Shown: positions 17,150-26,584, counted from the stretch's first letter. The stretch: 64,000 bases of DNA from Gemmobacter denitrificans (GCF_036964905.1 NZ_JBALHR010000002.1:372001-436000), one strand, 5' to 3'. Notes: generated by a model not told the origin, from the letters alone. Made by a program: numbers and translations.

Positions 17150-17701
17150 TCAATGCCGGTGGGTGGCTGCTGCGCGCGCCACCTCTTCATAGATGCCTGA
17201 CAGCAGGTTCAGCGTGCGTGTCGCATCTTGCAGGCGGGCGGAAAAGCCGGGCAGGGTGGTGATCGCCTCGATCAGAAGGCGGCGGCGCAAAGTGCCGTAA
17301 TCGTCAGTCACCTGGCGGCCCAGGTCTGTCACCTCATAGCTGACCCCCGACCGTCCCGCGCCCTTGCGCAACACCAGCCCCGCCCCGATCAGCTTGCGCA
17401 GCGAATACTGGATGTTGGGCACATCGTCGCGATTGGTCAGCCGCGCCAGATCCTTCAGGCTTTTGGGCCGGTCATTCATGCGGATGATGTGCAGCATGGC
17501 GTTTTCGGGGCCGCTGGCCGCCACTTCGGAGACCGAGGCCAGACATTCCGATTGCCAGCGCCCGAATCCTTCGAAGGCGCGCATCAAGGCGAATTCCAGT
17601 TCTGTCGTATCCACCTCGACGGCGCTTTCGGCCAGATGCCAGCGCCGGTCATGCTTGTCGTTCGTGACAATGCTTTGAGTTTGAAGGGGTTTCCGCGCCA
17701 T
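17150..17701 (-). CDS. Winged-helix (MarR-like) transcriptional regulator
   Basis: The 183-residue protein has a MarR-type winged helix from about residue 60 to 135: LKDLARLTNRDDVPNIQYSLRKLIGAGLVLRKGAG followed by the SYEVTDLG wing (quoted in parts of the whole). The N-terminal 40 residues are polar and the C-terminus is helical, suited to dimerisation. It is divergent from the flavin-dependent monooxygenase gene with about 115 bases between, the classic layout for a local regulator and its target. The start at MARKPLQ was preferred; an in-frame ATG 13 codons earlier would put residues close to the divergent promoter. Confidence 0.8.
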   Translation of the reverse strand: MARKPLQTQSIVTNDKHDRRWHLAESAVEVDTTELEFALMRAFEGFGRWQSECLASVSEVAASGPENAMLHIIRMNDRPKSLKDLARLTNRDDVPNIQYSLRKLIGAGLVLRKGAGRSGVSYEVTDLGRQVTDDYGTLRRRLLIEAITTLPGFSARLQDATRTLNLLSGIYEEVARAAATHRH

Positions 17702-17745
17702 GCCGCTTCCTTTCGGGATCAGCGCAGGATGGCGTGGCAAGCCTG

Positions 17746-17773
17746 TTGACGCAACGCGAATTTACGATAGACT
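17746..17773 (+). promoter_or_regulatory. Candidate sigma70 promoter for the monooxygenase gene
   Basis: TTGACG and TAGACT are separated by 16 bases, about 45 bases before the ATG, in an AT-rich patch within GC-rich surroundings. The match is moderate and no start site is known. Confidence 0.4.
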
Positions 17774-17816
17774 TTCAATCATAAAATAAATCAAAATCTC
17801 CAACAGGACGAACATC

Positions 17817-18908
17817 ATGACACACCACCCGATACTGTCGGGCGATCGCTTTCGCCTGGGCACATTTTCGACCAACTGTTCTTCGGGCATGACGCCCACG
17901 AAGATCGCCGAACGCTGGGTCAACAGCTGGGACAACAACCTGGCGCTGGCACGGATGCTGGATGCGGCGGGGATCGACTTCATGCTGCCGATTGCGCGCT
18001 GGATCGGCTATGGGGGCGAAACGGACTTTCATGGCGGTGTGCTGGAAACGATGACCTGGGCCGCCGGCTTGCTGGCGGCGACGAAGGACATTTCGGTTTT
18101 TGCCACCATCCATACGGCGGCCAATCATCCCGTGGTGGTGGCCAAGCAGATCGCCACCATCGACCAGATCGGCCATGGCCGGGCCGGTCTGAACATCGTC
18201 GCGGGATGGAACAAGCCGGAATATGAGGCGCTCGGGCTGAACCTGCCCGATGACCATGAAACCCGCTATGCCTATGCGCAGGAATGGTTTGATCTGGTGC
18301 GCAAGCTCTGGACCGCCGAGACGCACTTCGATTGGGAGGGCCGGTTCTTCAAGGCCCGGAAGGTGAAAGGCGATCCAAGGCCGCAGCGGGGCACCGTGCC
18401 GATCCTGAACGCCGCAGGCAGCCCGCAAGGCAGGGGCTTTGCCACCGACAATGCCGATTTCCTGTTCACCCCGGCCATTGATCTGGACCGCTCAAAGACC
18501 GAAATCGCTGATCTGAAGGCGCAGGCCCAAGCCAAGGGCCGCAAGGTCGATGTGCTGACATTCAGCCATGTGATCTGCCGCCCGACCGAGGCCGAAGCAC
18601 AAGAGTTTCTGCATTATACAGCGGTGGAAAACTGCGATCATGCGGCAGTGGACAATCTGGTGAACCTGCAATTTGCCCATGCCCACAGCTTTCCGCATGA
18701 TCTGCTGGCGCAGATCAAGCATCTCTTTGCCATGGGGCATGGCGGCTATCCGTTGGTGGGCACGCCCGATCAGGTGGCGGCGGGTATCTTGCGGCTGCAT
18801 GGGGCGGGCTTTGCCGGCACGACGCTGAGCTTTGTCGATTATCTGGCCGAGTTTCCCTATTTCCGCGACGAGGTGCTGCCGCGCCTGGAACGCGCGGGCA
18901 TCCGATAA
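17817..18908 (+). CDS. LLM-class (luciferase-like) flavin-dependent monooxygenase, RutA-like
   Basis: The 363-residue TIM-barrel protein belongs to the bacterial luciferase family, which uses FMNH2 and oxygen on small organic substrates. Segments FFTGFN-like opening LGTFSTNCSSGM, HTAANHPVVVAKQIATIDQI, GRAGLNIVAGWNKPEY and NAAGSPQGRGFA resemble RutA (pyrimidine monooxygenase) and alkanesulfonate/dimethylsulfone monooxygenases. The substrate cannot be told apart from sequence alone. It needs a partner flavin reductase, and none is encoded nearby. The divergent winged-helix gene is its probable regulator. A strong terminator follows. Confidence 0.87.
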   Translation: MTHHPILSGDRFRLGTFSTNCSSGMTPTKIAERWVNSWDNNLALARMLDAAGIDFMLPIARWIGYGGETDFHGGVLETMTWAAGLLAATKDISVFATIHTAANHPVVVAKQIATIDQIGHGRAGLNIVAGWNKPEYEALGLNLPDDHETRYAYAQEWFDLVRKLWTAETHFDWEGRFFKARKVKGDPRPQRGTVPILNAAGSPQGRGFATDNADFLFTPAIDLDRSKTEIADLKAQAQAKGRKVDVLTFSHVICRPTEAEAQEFLHYTAVENCDHAAVDNLVNLQFAHAHSFPHDLLAQIKHLFAMGHGGYPLVGTPDQVAAGILRLHGAGFAGTTLSFVDYLAEFPYFRDEVLPRLERAGIR

Positions 18909-18920
18909 GACCCCGGACTG

Positions 18921-18949
18921 GCGGCCCGGGGATCCGGGCCGCGCTTTTT
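18921..18949 (+). terminator. Rho-independent terminator after the monooxygenase gene
   Basis: GCGGCCCGG, loop GGAT, CCGGGCCGC, then GCTTTTT. A nine-base perfect GC stem with a T-run, ten bases or so after the stop codon. Confidence 0.85.
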
Positions 18950-19034
18950 CGCCGGAAGGGGGGCTTGCCGGTCTGTGCTTGGCAAAGAGCTGGTTTTGCG
19001 GCAGAAGGCGGCGTTTGTTGAGGGAACCCGACCG

Positions 19035-20165
19035 ATGACCGCCCGCTTTCAGTTTCAGCTTGCCGCCACCGATGGTCGTGCGCGCACCGGCGTGATTTCC
19101 ACCCCGCGCGGCGAGATACGCACGCCCGCCTTCATGCCGGTGGGAACGGCGGCCACGGTGAAGGCGATGATGCCGGAAAGCGTGCGTGCGACCGGAGCCG
19201 ATATTCTGCTGGGCAATACCTATCACCTGATGCTGCGCCCCACAGCCGAACGCATCGCGGCCTTGGGCGGGCTGCATCGCTTCATGAACTGGGAGCGCCC
19301 GATCCTGACCGATTCCGGCGGATTTCAGGTGATGAGCCTGTCTGGTCTGCGCAAGCTGACCGAAGAGGGCGTGCGCTTTTCCAGCCATGTCGATGGATCA
19401 AAGCACATGCTGACGCCCGAGCGCAGCATGGAAATCCAGCGCCTGCTGGGGTCTGACATCGTGATGTGTTTCGACGAATGCCCGGCACTGCCCGCCACCG
19501 AGGCGGAAGTGGCGAAATCCATGCAATTGTCGATGCGATGGGCGCAACGATCACGCGATGCCTTTGGCGACCGGCCGGGCCATGCGCTGTTTGGCATCAT
19601 GCAGGGCGGCGTGACGCGTGACCTGCGCGAGGAAAGCGCTGCCAAACTGCGCGAGATCGGTTTTGACGGCTATGCCGTCGGCGGTCTGGCGGTGGGCGAA
19701 GGGCAGGAGGCCATGTTCGGCGTGCTGGACTATGCCCCCGGTTTGCTGCCTGAAGACAAGCCGCGCTACCTGATGGGCGTGGGCAAGCCCGATGACATCG
19801 TCGGCGCAGTGGAACGCGGCATCGACATGATGGATTGTGTGCTGCCGTCACGGTCGGGCCGCACCGGCCAGGCCTGGACGCGGCGCGGCGCGGTGAACCT
19901 GAAGAACGCCCGCCACAAGGATGATCCCCGCCCGCTGGACGAGGCCTGCACCTGCCCGGCCTGCCGCAATTACAGCCGCGCCTATCTGCATCATGTGGTC
20001 AAGGCGGACGAAATCATCGGCTCGATGCTGCTGACCTGGCACAACCTGCACTATTATCAGGATCTGATGCAGGGTCTGCGCGATGCGATTGCCGGGCAGC
20101 GTCTGGCGGGCTTTGTGGCCGATTTCCACGCCATGCGGGCCGCAGGGGATATTGATCCGCTTTGA
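19035..20165 (+). CDS. tgt: tRNA-guanine (queuine) transglycosylase
   Basis: The 376-residue TIM-barrel enzyme swaps guanine at the wobble position of GUN tRNAs for a queuosine precursor. Family marks are the LTDSGGFQVMSL nucleophile region, GIMQGG, GLAVGE, and the C-terminal zinc site CTCPACRNYSRAYLHH. The start at MTARFQF was chosen because it is the family N-terminus; the frame is open upstream. No queA or other queuosine gene is adjacent. Confidence 0.96.
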   Translation: MTARFQFQLAATDGRARTGVISTPRGEIRTPAFMPVGTAATVKAMMPESVRATGADILLGNTYHLMLRPTAERIAALGGLHRFMNWERPILTDSGGFQVMSLSGLRKLTEEGVRFSSHVDGSKHMLTPERSMEIQRLLGSDIVMCFDECPALPATEAEVAKSMQLSMRWAQRSRDAFGDRPGHALFGIMQGGVTRDLREESAAKLREIGFDGYAVGGLAVGEGQEAMFGVLDYAPGLLPEDKPRYLMGVGKPDDIVGAVERGIDMMDCVLPSRSGRTGQAWTRRGAVNLKNARHKDDPRPLDEACTCPACRNYSRAYLHHVVKADEIIGSMLLTWHNLHYYQDLMQGLRDAIAGQRLAGFVADFHAMRAAGDIDPL

Positions 20166-20293
20166 TCCGGTTGACGCAGCCCCATATTCGGGATTTCTGG
20201 CGCACAAAGGATTGAAAATGCGCTCCGGCATTCACAATTGCGTCAGAGGTGGATGGGCGAACATTGTCCAATCCGCACAACCGAGGAGATGGG

Positions 20294-21004
20294 ATGACGC
20301 TGCTGTTTTCCGGCCCCTATATCGCGTTTTCGCTGGCCCTGGGGGTGCTGGTCGCTCTGCTTTTGGTGGAACTGGCGGCCCTGCTTCTGGGCAGTTCTCT
20401 GTTTCTGTCGGATGCAGGGCCCGAGTTGGAACCCGGCGGCATGGGGTTGTTCGATGTGGAACCGGGCGAGACGCCGGATTTGACCAGCCTGCTCGCGGCG
20501 GCAGACAGCCCGGCTGATCTGCCAGCCGATCTGCCGCAACCGGGCCTTGCCGGATTTCTGGGGCTGGGGGCCACGCCCTTCATGCTGTGGTTCGCTGCCG
20601 CGCTGACCGGCTTTGGCGTCGCAGGGATTGCGTTGCAAGGGGCTTGGACCGCAGTTGCAGGCAGCCCGATGTCGGCGGTTTTCGCCGTGCCGGTTGCGCT
20701 TGGTCTGGGGCTTGGCTTTGCCCGGGGCTTTGCGCGCGGGTTTGCCCGGTTGTTGCCCAAGGATGAAACCACGGCCACCCGGGCCCAGTTCATGGGGGGG
20801 CTGCGCGGTGTTGTTACCCAGGGCATTGCCCGGCGTGGTTCGCCCGCCGAGGTGCGGCTGCATGACCGCCATGGCAACCTGCACTTCCTGCGCTGCGAAC
20901 CATTGCAGGACCATGACAGCATTCCCGAAGGAACCGAGGTGCTGACCCTGCGCCTGCGTGCCGCGCCAGACCAATGGGTTCTGCGCATCATTGCCACTGC
21001 ATGA
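20294..21004 (+). CDS. YqiJ-like membrane protein with C-terminal OB-fold (NfeD-related)
   Basis: The 236-residue protein has one hydrophobic segment at the N-terminus, two more around residues 95-145, a run of FARG repeats (GFARGFARGFARLL) at the membrane edge, and a soluble C-terminal OB-like domain. This layout, and the flotillin gene 38 bases downstream, match the YqiJ-YqiK pair, in which an NfeD-like partner works with a flotillin in membrane microdomains. GAGGAGATGGG precedes the ATG. The precise function of the pair is not established. Confidence 0.75.
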   Translation: MTLLFSGPYIAFSLALGVLVALLLVELAALLLGSSLFLSDAGPELEPGGMGLFDVEPGETPDLTSLLAAADSPADLPADLPQPGLAGFLGLGATPFMLWFAAALTGFGVAGIALQGAWTAVAGSPMSAVFAVPVALGLGLGFARGFARGFARLLPKDETTATRAQFMGGLRGVVTQGIARRGSPAEVRLHDRHGNLHFLRCEPLQDHDSIPEGTEVLTLRLRAAPDQWVLRIIATA

Positions 21005-21042
21005 CCCCTTATTCATCTTAACCGCCAGATCAGGAGGCCCGC

Positions 21043-22692
21043 ATGCCCTTGACCACCTACCTTGTCATCATCGGCGCCATTGTCGCCTTTCTGCTGCTGA
21101 TCGGGCTGATCCTGGGTCGGCTGTATCGCCGGGCCACGCGTGAAATCAGCCTTGTGAAGACCGGCGCCGGGGGCAAGCGCGTCATCATGGATGGCGGGGC
21201 CATCGTGATCCCGCTCTTGCACGAAATCAGCCCGGTGAACATGAAAACACTGCGGCTGGAGGTGAAGCGCGCCTCAGAAGGGGCGCTGATCACCAAGGAC
21301 CGGATGCGCGTCGATGTGGGGGCCGAATTCTATGTCTCGGTACAGGCCACCGAAGATGGCATCAGCCGCGCGGCGCAGACGCTGGGCGAAAAGACCTTCA
21401 ATGTCGATGCGCTGCGCGAAATGATCGAGGGCAAGCTGATTGATGGTCTGCGCGCGGTCGCGGCCCGGATGTCGATGGATGAACTGCATGAAAACCGCAC
21501 CTCATTCGTGCAGGAGGTGCAGAATGCGGTATCGAATGATCTGCTCAAGAACGGGCTGGAACTGGAAAGCGTGTCGCTGACCGCGCTGGACCAGACCCCG
21601 TTTTCGGCGCTGGATGAAAACAACGCCTTCAACGCGGTGGGGATGCGCAAGCTGGCCGAGGTGATTGCCACCTCAAAGAAGGAACGCGCCCAGATTGATG
21701 CCGAGGCCGATGTGTCGGTGCGCCGGTCGGCGATGGAGGCCGAAAAGCTGAAAATGCAGATCGCCCGCGACGAGGAAGAGGCTCGCATCGCCCGGACGCT
21801 GGAGATCGAGCAGTTGAAGGCCGCGCAGGATGCCGAAATCGCCCGGTCGCGCGAAGCGGCGGAATCAGAGAAGGAACGCGCCCGCATCCGCCGCGAGCAG
21901 GAGATCGAGACCGCAGAAATCGCCCGCGCCCGGGCGATGGAAGAGGCCCAGATCACCAAGGAACGTGAAATCGAGGTGGCCAATCAGGATCGCCAGATCG
22001 TGATCAACCAGAAATCCGAGGCGGAAAGCCGTGCCCGCGCCAGTGCCGATGCCGCCCGTGCCGAGGCGGTCAAGGCCTCCGAGGCGATCGAAACGGCGCG
22101 CGCCCTGGCGCAGGCTGAACGCGACAAGGAAATCGCGGTGATCGAAGCCCGGCGCGAGGCTGAACGCGAGGGGACCAGGATTCGTCTGGCCGCCGAGGCC
22201 GAGCGTGCGGCAGCAGCAGACCGTGCCGCCGCGCTGCGCGAAGAGGCGCAGGCCGAGGCCGATGCCGTCACCATCCGCGCCGAGGCGAAGAAGGCCGATC
22301 TTCTGGCCGAGGCCGAGGGGCGGCAGGCGTTGGCCAATTCGGAAAATACGCTGTCGCCGGAAATCATTGCCATGCGCGTGGCGCTGGCCCGTCTGGAAGC
22401 CATGCCGAAGATCGTGCAGGAAATGGTGAAACCGGCCGAAAAGATCGATTCCATCCGCATCAACCAGATCACCGGTCTGGGGCAGGGCGGAGTGATGGCC
22501 GAGGCTGGTGGCAGCAAGGCCCCGGTCAATCAGGCTTTTGACGCCATGCTGGGGGCCGCGCTGCAACTGCCGGTGATGAAGAAGCTGGGCGCCGAACTGG
22601 GGATCAGTCTGGAGGATGGTCTGGCAGGCGTGCTGAACGATGTGGCGGAACCGGGGCCTGCCGCTTCGGAAAAGCCGGCAGACAAGGCCTGA
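21043..22692 (+). CDS. Flotillin-family protein (YqiK-like)
   Basis: The 549-residue protein has an N-terminal membrane anchor (about residues 4-24), an SPFH/band 7 domain to about residue 200, then a long charged coiled coil rich in E, A, R and K (about residues 210-430) and a C-terminal flotillin-like tail. It should form large ring-like assemblies at the inner membrane and organise lipid domains. It follows its NfeD-like partner gene closely. The end is convergent with a hypothetical gene across a strong hairpin. Confidence 0.88.
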   Translation: MPLTTYLVIIGAIVAFLLLIGLILGRLYRRATREISLVKTGAGGKRVIMDGGAIVIPLLHEISPVNMKTLRLEVKRASEGALITKDRMRVDVGAEFYVSVQATEDGISRAAQTLGEKTFNVDALREMIEGKLIDGLRAVAARMSMDELHENRTSFVQEVQNAVSNDLLKNGLELESVSLTALDQTPFSALDENNAFNAVGMRKLAEVIATSKKERAQIDAEADVSVRRSAMEAEKLKMQIARDEEEARIARTLEIEQLKAAQDAEIARSREAAESEKERARIRREQEIETAEIARARAMEEAQITKEREIEVANQDRQIVINQKSEAESRARASADAARAEAVKASEAIETARALAQAERDKEIAVIEARREAEREGTRIRLAAEAERAAAADRAAALREEAQAEADAVTIRAEAKKADLLAEAEGRQALANSENTLSPEIIAMRVALARLEAMPKIVQEMVKPAEKIDSIRINQITGLGQGGVMAEAGGSKAPVNQAFDAMLGAALQLPVMKKLGAELGISLEDGLAGVLNDVAEPGPAASEKPADKA

Positions 22693-22707
22693 GACACGGT
22701 TTGACGG

Positions 22708-22731
22708 GCCCCGCTGTTCAGGCAGCGGGGC
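22708..22731. terminator. Hairpin between convergent flotillin and hypothetical genes
   Basis: GCCCCGCTG, loop TTCAGG, CAGCGGGGC: a nine-base stem that overlaps the last codons of the leftward gene. It may end both transcripts; no T-run is seen on the + side. Confidence 0.55.
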
Positions 22732-23251
22732 GCAGGGCCAGTGTCAGGGTGACGCCCGGAAGGGTTTGCCCGATGAACAACGGATCGACCGGACCTTCGG
22801 CCAGCGCGACATCCAGCACCAGGGTCGGGGTCAGCCAGATTGCGGCAGTCATGCCGGTGGAGTCTTCGGAACTCCAGTCGGGCCATTGGCCCAGATGTGC
22901 GGCCAGCACGGGGGCGGCGATGGTTTCGGCAAAGATCCCCAAACCCGGCTGGGCGAAATGCAACGCAGCGGAACAATCGGTCAGGATCGCGCCCGCCAAT
23001 TGCCCGGAATGACGCAGGCAATGGATGCCCGCCGGCATGGCGCGGGATTCAAACCCCGGCAGCGCATCCAGCGCACCCACGAAACTGCCTTGCGTGATGA
23101 GCCCCTCCAGCAGACGGGCCACCACCTGTTCGGGCCAGGCCCGGCGCTGTTGGGCTTGGCGTTGCAACACGACTGTGGGTGCCTGCAGCCATTCGGCCAG
23201 AAGACCGGACAGGGCAGGGGTCTTGGGTTTGCGGTTCAGAAAGCCGAACAT
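22718..23251 (-). CDS. Hypothetical protein
   Basis: The 177-residue protein is not recognised. It opens with MFGFLNRKPK, a short basic N-terminus, and has no signal peptide or membrane helix; the body is mixed alpha/beta in composition with a C-terminal strand-rich part. The start was set by AAGGGAG nine bases before the second ATG; an ATG two codons earlier sits too close to that site. It lies alone between the convergent flotillin gene and the divergent lon gene. A cytoplasmic adaptor or SseB-like fold is conceivable but not shown. Confidence 0.65.
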   Translation of the reverse strand: MFGFLNRKPKTPALSGLLAEWLQAPTVVLQRQAQQRRAWPEQVVARLLEGLITQGSFVGALDALPGFESRAMPAGIHCLRHSGQLAGAILTDCSAALHFAQPGLGIFAETIAAPVLAAHLGQWPDWSSEDSTGMTAAIWLTPTLVLDVALAEGPVDPLFIGQTLPGVTLTLALRPAA

Positions 23252-23518
23252 ACTCATTATCTCCCTTCAAAGGGCCGGGATTACAGCCCGATCAGGAAAC
23301 AGTCGCAGGCGATTGTGGCCTGATTTTGACCTGTTCATGCCCCGATCACGACGCCGCGTTGCGGCAAAATCCATGCCGGAAGACAGGCCATGCGTCGAAT
23401 GTGAAGCAAGGTCAGGTTGACAGTTCCATGACAGACGCACAGATATGGTATCCAAACGGGGGAGGCCGGGCTGCCGCATGCCGGGGCCGCTGCCTTCCTG
23501 CCAGACAAGGATGCGCGA

Positions 23519-25927
23519 ATGAGCGAGACTTTCTCACCCAGCTACCCGGTTCTGCCGCTGCGCGACATTGTGGTGTTTCCCCACATGATCGTGCCGCTGT
23601 TCGTGGGGCGGGAAAAATCTGTGCGGGCTCTGGAAGAGGTGATGGCCGAAGACCGCCAGATCCTGCTGTCCAGCCAGATGGACCCGACGGTCGATGATCC
23701 GACCGCCGAGGGCATCTACCGCAATGGCGTTCTGGCCAATGTGCTGCAATTGCTGAAATTGCCCGACGGCACTGTAAAGGTGCTGGTGGAAGGCAAGACC
23801 CGGGTGAAGATCACCGGCTTCCTGCCCAATGACAGCTTCTTTGAAGCCACGGCCGAGCCGCTGGACGAAACCCCCGGCGATCAGGCGGTGGTTGATGCGC
23901 TGCTGCGCGGTGTGGCGGAAGAATTCGAACGCTACGCCAAGATCAAGAAGAATATCCCCGAAGAAGCGCTGGCTGCCGTATCGGACACGCGCGAACCTGC
24001 GCGCCTGGCCGATCTGGTGGCAGGCCATCTGGGCATTCCGGTGGCGCAAAAGCAGGAACTGCTGGAAACGCTTGACGTGGCCGAACGGCTGGAAAAGGTC
24101 TATGGCCATATGCAGGGCGAAATGTCCGTCCTGCAGGTGGAAAAGAAGATCAAGTCGCGCGTCAAGAGCCAGATGGAGCGCACGCAGCGCGAATACTATC
24201 TGAATGAGCAGATGAAGGCCATTCAGAAGGAACTGGGCGATGGCGAGGACGGCCAGAACGAACTGGCCGAGCTGGAAGAGCGGATCCGCAAGACCGACCT
24301 GTCGAAAGAGGCGCGCGAAAAGGCGGATGCCGAGCTGAAAAAGCTCAAATCCATGTCGCCGATGAGCGCCGAGGCGACGGTCGTGCGCAACTATCTGGAT
24401 TGGCTGCTGGGCGTGCCGTGGGGCGTGAAATCCCGCGTCAAGAAAGACCTGAACGCCGCGCAGAAGGTTCTGGATGCCGATCACTATGGCCTTGAAAAGG
24501 TCAAGGAACGCATCGTCGAATATCTGGCGGTGCAGGCACGCTCGGCCAAGCTGAAAGGCCCGATCCTCTGCCTCGTCGGCCCTCCGGGTGTCGGCAAGAC
24601 TTCGTTGGGCCGTTCGGTTGCCAAGGCGACGGGGCGCGAATTCATCCGCATCAGCCTTGGTGGCGTGCGCGACGAATCCGAAATCCGTGGCCACCGGCGC
24701 ACCTATATCGGGTCGATGCCCGGCAAGATCATTCAGGCGCTGAAAAAGGCCAAGACAACCAACCCGCTGATCCTGCTCGATGAAATCGACAAGATGGGGC
24801 AGGATTTCCGCGGTGACCCGGCCAGCGCGATGCTGGAGGTGCTGGACCCGGAACAGAACGCGACCTTCGTGGACCACTATATGGAAGTGGAATACGATCT
24901 GTCGAACGTGATGTTCCTGACCACGGCCAACAGCTACAACATGCCCGGCCCGCTGCTGGACCGCATGGAGATCATCAGCCTTGCGGGCTATACCGAAGAT
25001 GAAAAGCGCGAAATCGCGCGGCAGCATCTGGTGCCCAAGCAGATCGAGGCGAACGGGCTGCGCAAGGGTGAGTTCAGCATCAGCGACGAGGCGCTGACCC
25101 ATGTGATCCGCTATTACACGCGGGAAGCAGGTGTCCGGAACCTTGAACGCGAGATTGCCAAACTGGCCCGCAAGGCGGTGACCGAGATTCTGCAGAAGAA
25201 GGCGAAGTCGGTCGAAGTGACGTCCGACAAGGCCGGCGAATATCTGGGCGTGCAGCGCCATCGCCATGGTTTGGCCGAGGCCGAGGATCAGATCGGTGTT
25301 GTCACCGGTCTGGCCTGGACCAGTGTCGGCGGTGACTTGCTGCATATCGAGGCGCTGAAGCTGCCCGGCAAGGGGCGGATGAAGACGACCGGCAAGCTGG
25401 GCGATGTGATGAAGGAATCCATCGATGCCGCCTCAAGCTTCGTGCGGTCGATCAGCCCGGAAATCGGGGTGAAGCCGCCCAAGTTCGAGAATATCGACAT
25501 TCACGTCCATGTTCCCGATGGGGCCACGCCGAAAGACGGCCCGAGCGCCGGGCTTGCCATGGTCACGGCCATCGTGTCGGTGCTGACCGGTATTCCGGTG
25601 CGCAAGGATATCGCCATGACCGGCGAAGTCACCCTGCGCGGCAATGCCAGCGCGATCGGCGGGCTGAAGGAGAAGCTGCTTGCAGCCCTGCGCGGCGGCA
25701 TCAAGACGGTGCTGATCCCGCAGGAAAACGAAAAGGATCTGGCCGAGATCCCCGACAACGTGAAGCAGGGCATGACCATCATCCCGGTCACCCATGTGCG
25801 CGAAGTGCTGCGCCATGCGCTGGTGCGTCAGCCCGACCCGGTGGAATGGGATGAGGCAGCCGAAGAGGCCGCCGCCGCCGCCCGCAAGGGGGCAGGCGAA
25901 AGCGTGGCCGGTCAGACGGCGCATTGA
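23519..25927 (+). CDS. lon: ATP-dependent protease Lon
   Basis: The 802-residue protein degrades misfolded and regulatory proteins. It has the N-terminal substrate domain (FSPSYPVLPLRDIVVFPHM), the AAA+ module with Walker A GPPGVGKT and Walker B LLDEIDK, and the protease domain with catalytic Ser676 (DGPSAG) and Lys719 (GLKEK). AAGGA precedes the ATG. The upstream region holds a perfect TTGACA about 100 bases before the start, but the matching -10 is weak. A strong terminator follows. Length matches the family. Confidence 0.98.
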   Translation: MSETFSPSYPVLPLRDIVVFPHMIVPLFVGREKSVRALEEVMAEDRQILLSSQMDPTVDDPTAEGIYRNGVLANVLQLLKLPDGTVKVLVEGKTRVKITGFLPNDSFFEATAEPLDETPGDQAVVDALLRGVAEEFERYAKIKKNIPEEALAAVSDTREPARLADLVAGHLGIPVAQKQELLETLDVAERLEKVYGHMQGEMSVLQVEKKIKSRVKSQMERTQREYYLNEQMKAIQKELGDGEDGQNELAELEERIRKTDLSKEAREKADAELKKLKSMSPMSAEATVVRNYLDWLLGVPWGVKSRVKKDLNAAQKVLDADHYGLEKVKERIVEYLAVQARSAKLKGPILCLVGPPGVGKTSLGRSVAKATGREFIRISLGGVRDESEIRGHRRTYIGSMPGKIIQALKKAKTTNPLILLDEIDKMGQDFRGDPASAMLEVLDPEQNATFVDHYMEVEYDLSNVMFLTTANSYNMPGPLLDRMEIISLAGYTEDEKREIARQHLVPKQIEANGLRKGEFSISDEALTHVIRYYTREAGVRNLEREIAKLARKAVTEILQKKAKSVEVTSDKAGEYLGVQRHRHGLAEAEDQIGVVTGLAWTSVGGDLLHIEALKLPGKGRMKTTGKLGDVMKESIDAASSFVRSISPEIGVKPPKFENIDIHVHVPDGATPKDGPSAGLAMVTAIVSVLTGIPVRKDIAMTGEVTLRGNASAIGGLKEKLLAALRGGIKTVLIPQENEKDLAEIPDNVKQGMTIIPVTHVREVLRHALVRQPDPVEWDEAAEEAAAAARKGAGESVAGQTAH

Positions 25928-25963
25928 CGTCTTGCCCTGAACAGAGCGCGTGACGAGATGGCG

Positions 25964-25989
25964 AAAGGCGCGGGAAACCGCGCCTTTTT
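25964..25989 (+). terminator. Rho-independent terminator after lon
   Basis: AAAGGCGCGG, loop GAAA, CCGCGCCTTT with five Ts, about 40 bases after the lon stop. Confidence 0.88.
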
Positions 25990-26085
25990 GCGCGAATCTT
26001 TCGCATCTTGGCGGATGAAGCCCGCTAGGCATCCCCCCAAAACTCCCCTATTGTCGTTGCAGAAAAAGAAACAATGGGGACAGAA

Positions 26086-26565
26086 ATGGCCACCAGACCA
26101 TCAGAAGCGAAACCCGGTGCCGTGCGCGGCAGCAAATCCCGCAGCAGCACCCCCAAGGCCGCCTCAAAAGCAGAGGCTAAGCCGCGTGCAGCCAAGGTCG
26201 CGGCGCAGGCTGAAACGGCTGTCACCGAAACTGTGGTCAGTGCCGATGTGCCCGAACCCAAGGTCCGCCCGGCGGGCGAGGTGCTGAAACTGCGTGCGCT
26301 GATCGAACAGGTCACGGCAGCAACCGGCGGCAAGAAGAAGGGCGTCAAGGAAACCATCGAAGCCACGCTGAGCGCGCTGGCAGCGGCCCTTGCCAAGGGC
26401 CATGACCTGAACCTGCCGCCCTTGGGCAAGGCCAAGGTCAGCCGCCAGAAGGGCGAGGGCGAAGGTGGCATGATGGTCATCAAACTGAAACCCGACAATG
26501 GGAAAACCGCCGAAAAGAAAAACCGGAAAGATGCGCCTGAGGGGGTTGCAGAGGCCGACGAGTGA
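26086..26565 (+). CDS. HU-like DNA-binding protein with basic Ala/Lys-rich N-terminal tail
   Basis: The 159-residue product has a disordered N-terminal tail of about 70 residues rich in A, K, P and S (histone H1-like), then a HU/IHF-like domain from about residue 75 (EVLKLRALIEQVTAATGGKK), with LPPLGKAKVSRQ in the beta-arm position. The shortened arm and the tail set it apart from ordinary HU. A nucleoid-binding role is likely. GGGGACAG precedes the chosen ATG; an ATG four codons earlier is the alternative. tRNA-Val follows about 20 bases after the stop. Confidence 0.8.
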   Translation: MATRPSEAKPGAVRGSKSRSSTPKAASKAEAKPRAAKVAAQAETAVTETVVSADVPEPKVRPAGEVLKLRALIEQVTAATGGKKKGVKETIEATLSALAAALAKGHDLNLPPLGKAKVSRQKGEGEGGMMVIKLKPDNGKTAEKKNRKDAPEGVAEADE

Positions 26566-26584
26566 CGGTAGATACCCCGGCATC

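Noticed and set aside
23534..25345. Very long open frame antisense to lon (about 600 codons)
   Set aside because: High-GC codon bias in lon leaves the opposite strand open. The translated product has no recognisable domain and a composition rich in H, R, Q and G typical of antisense frames.
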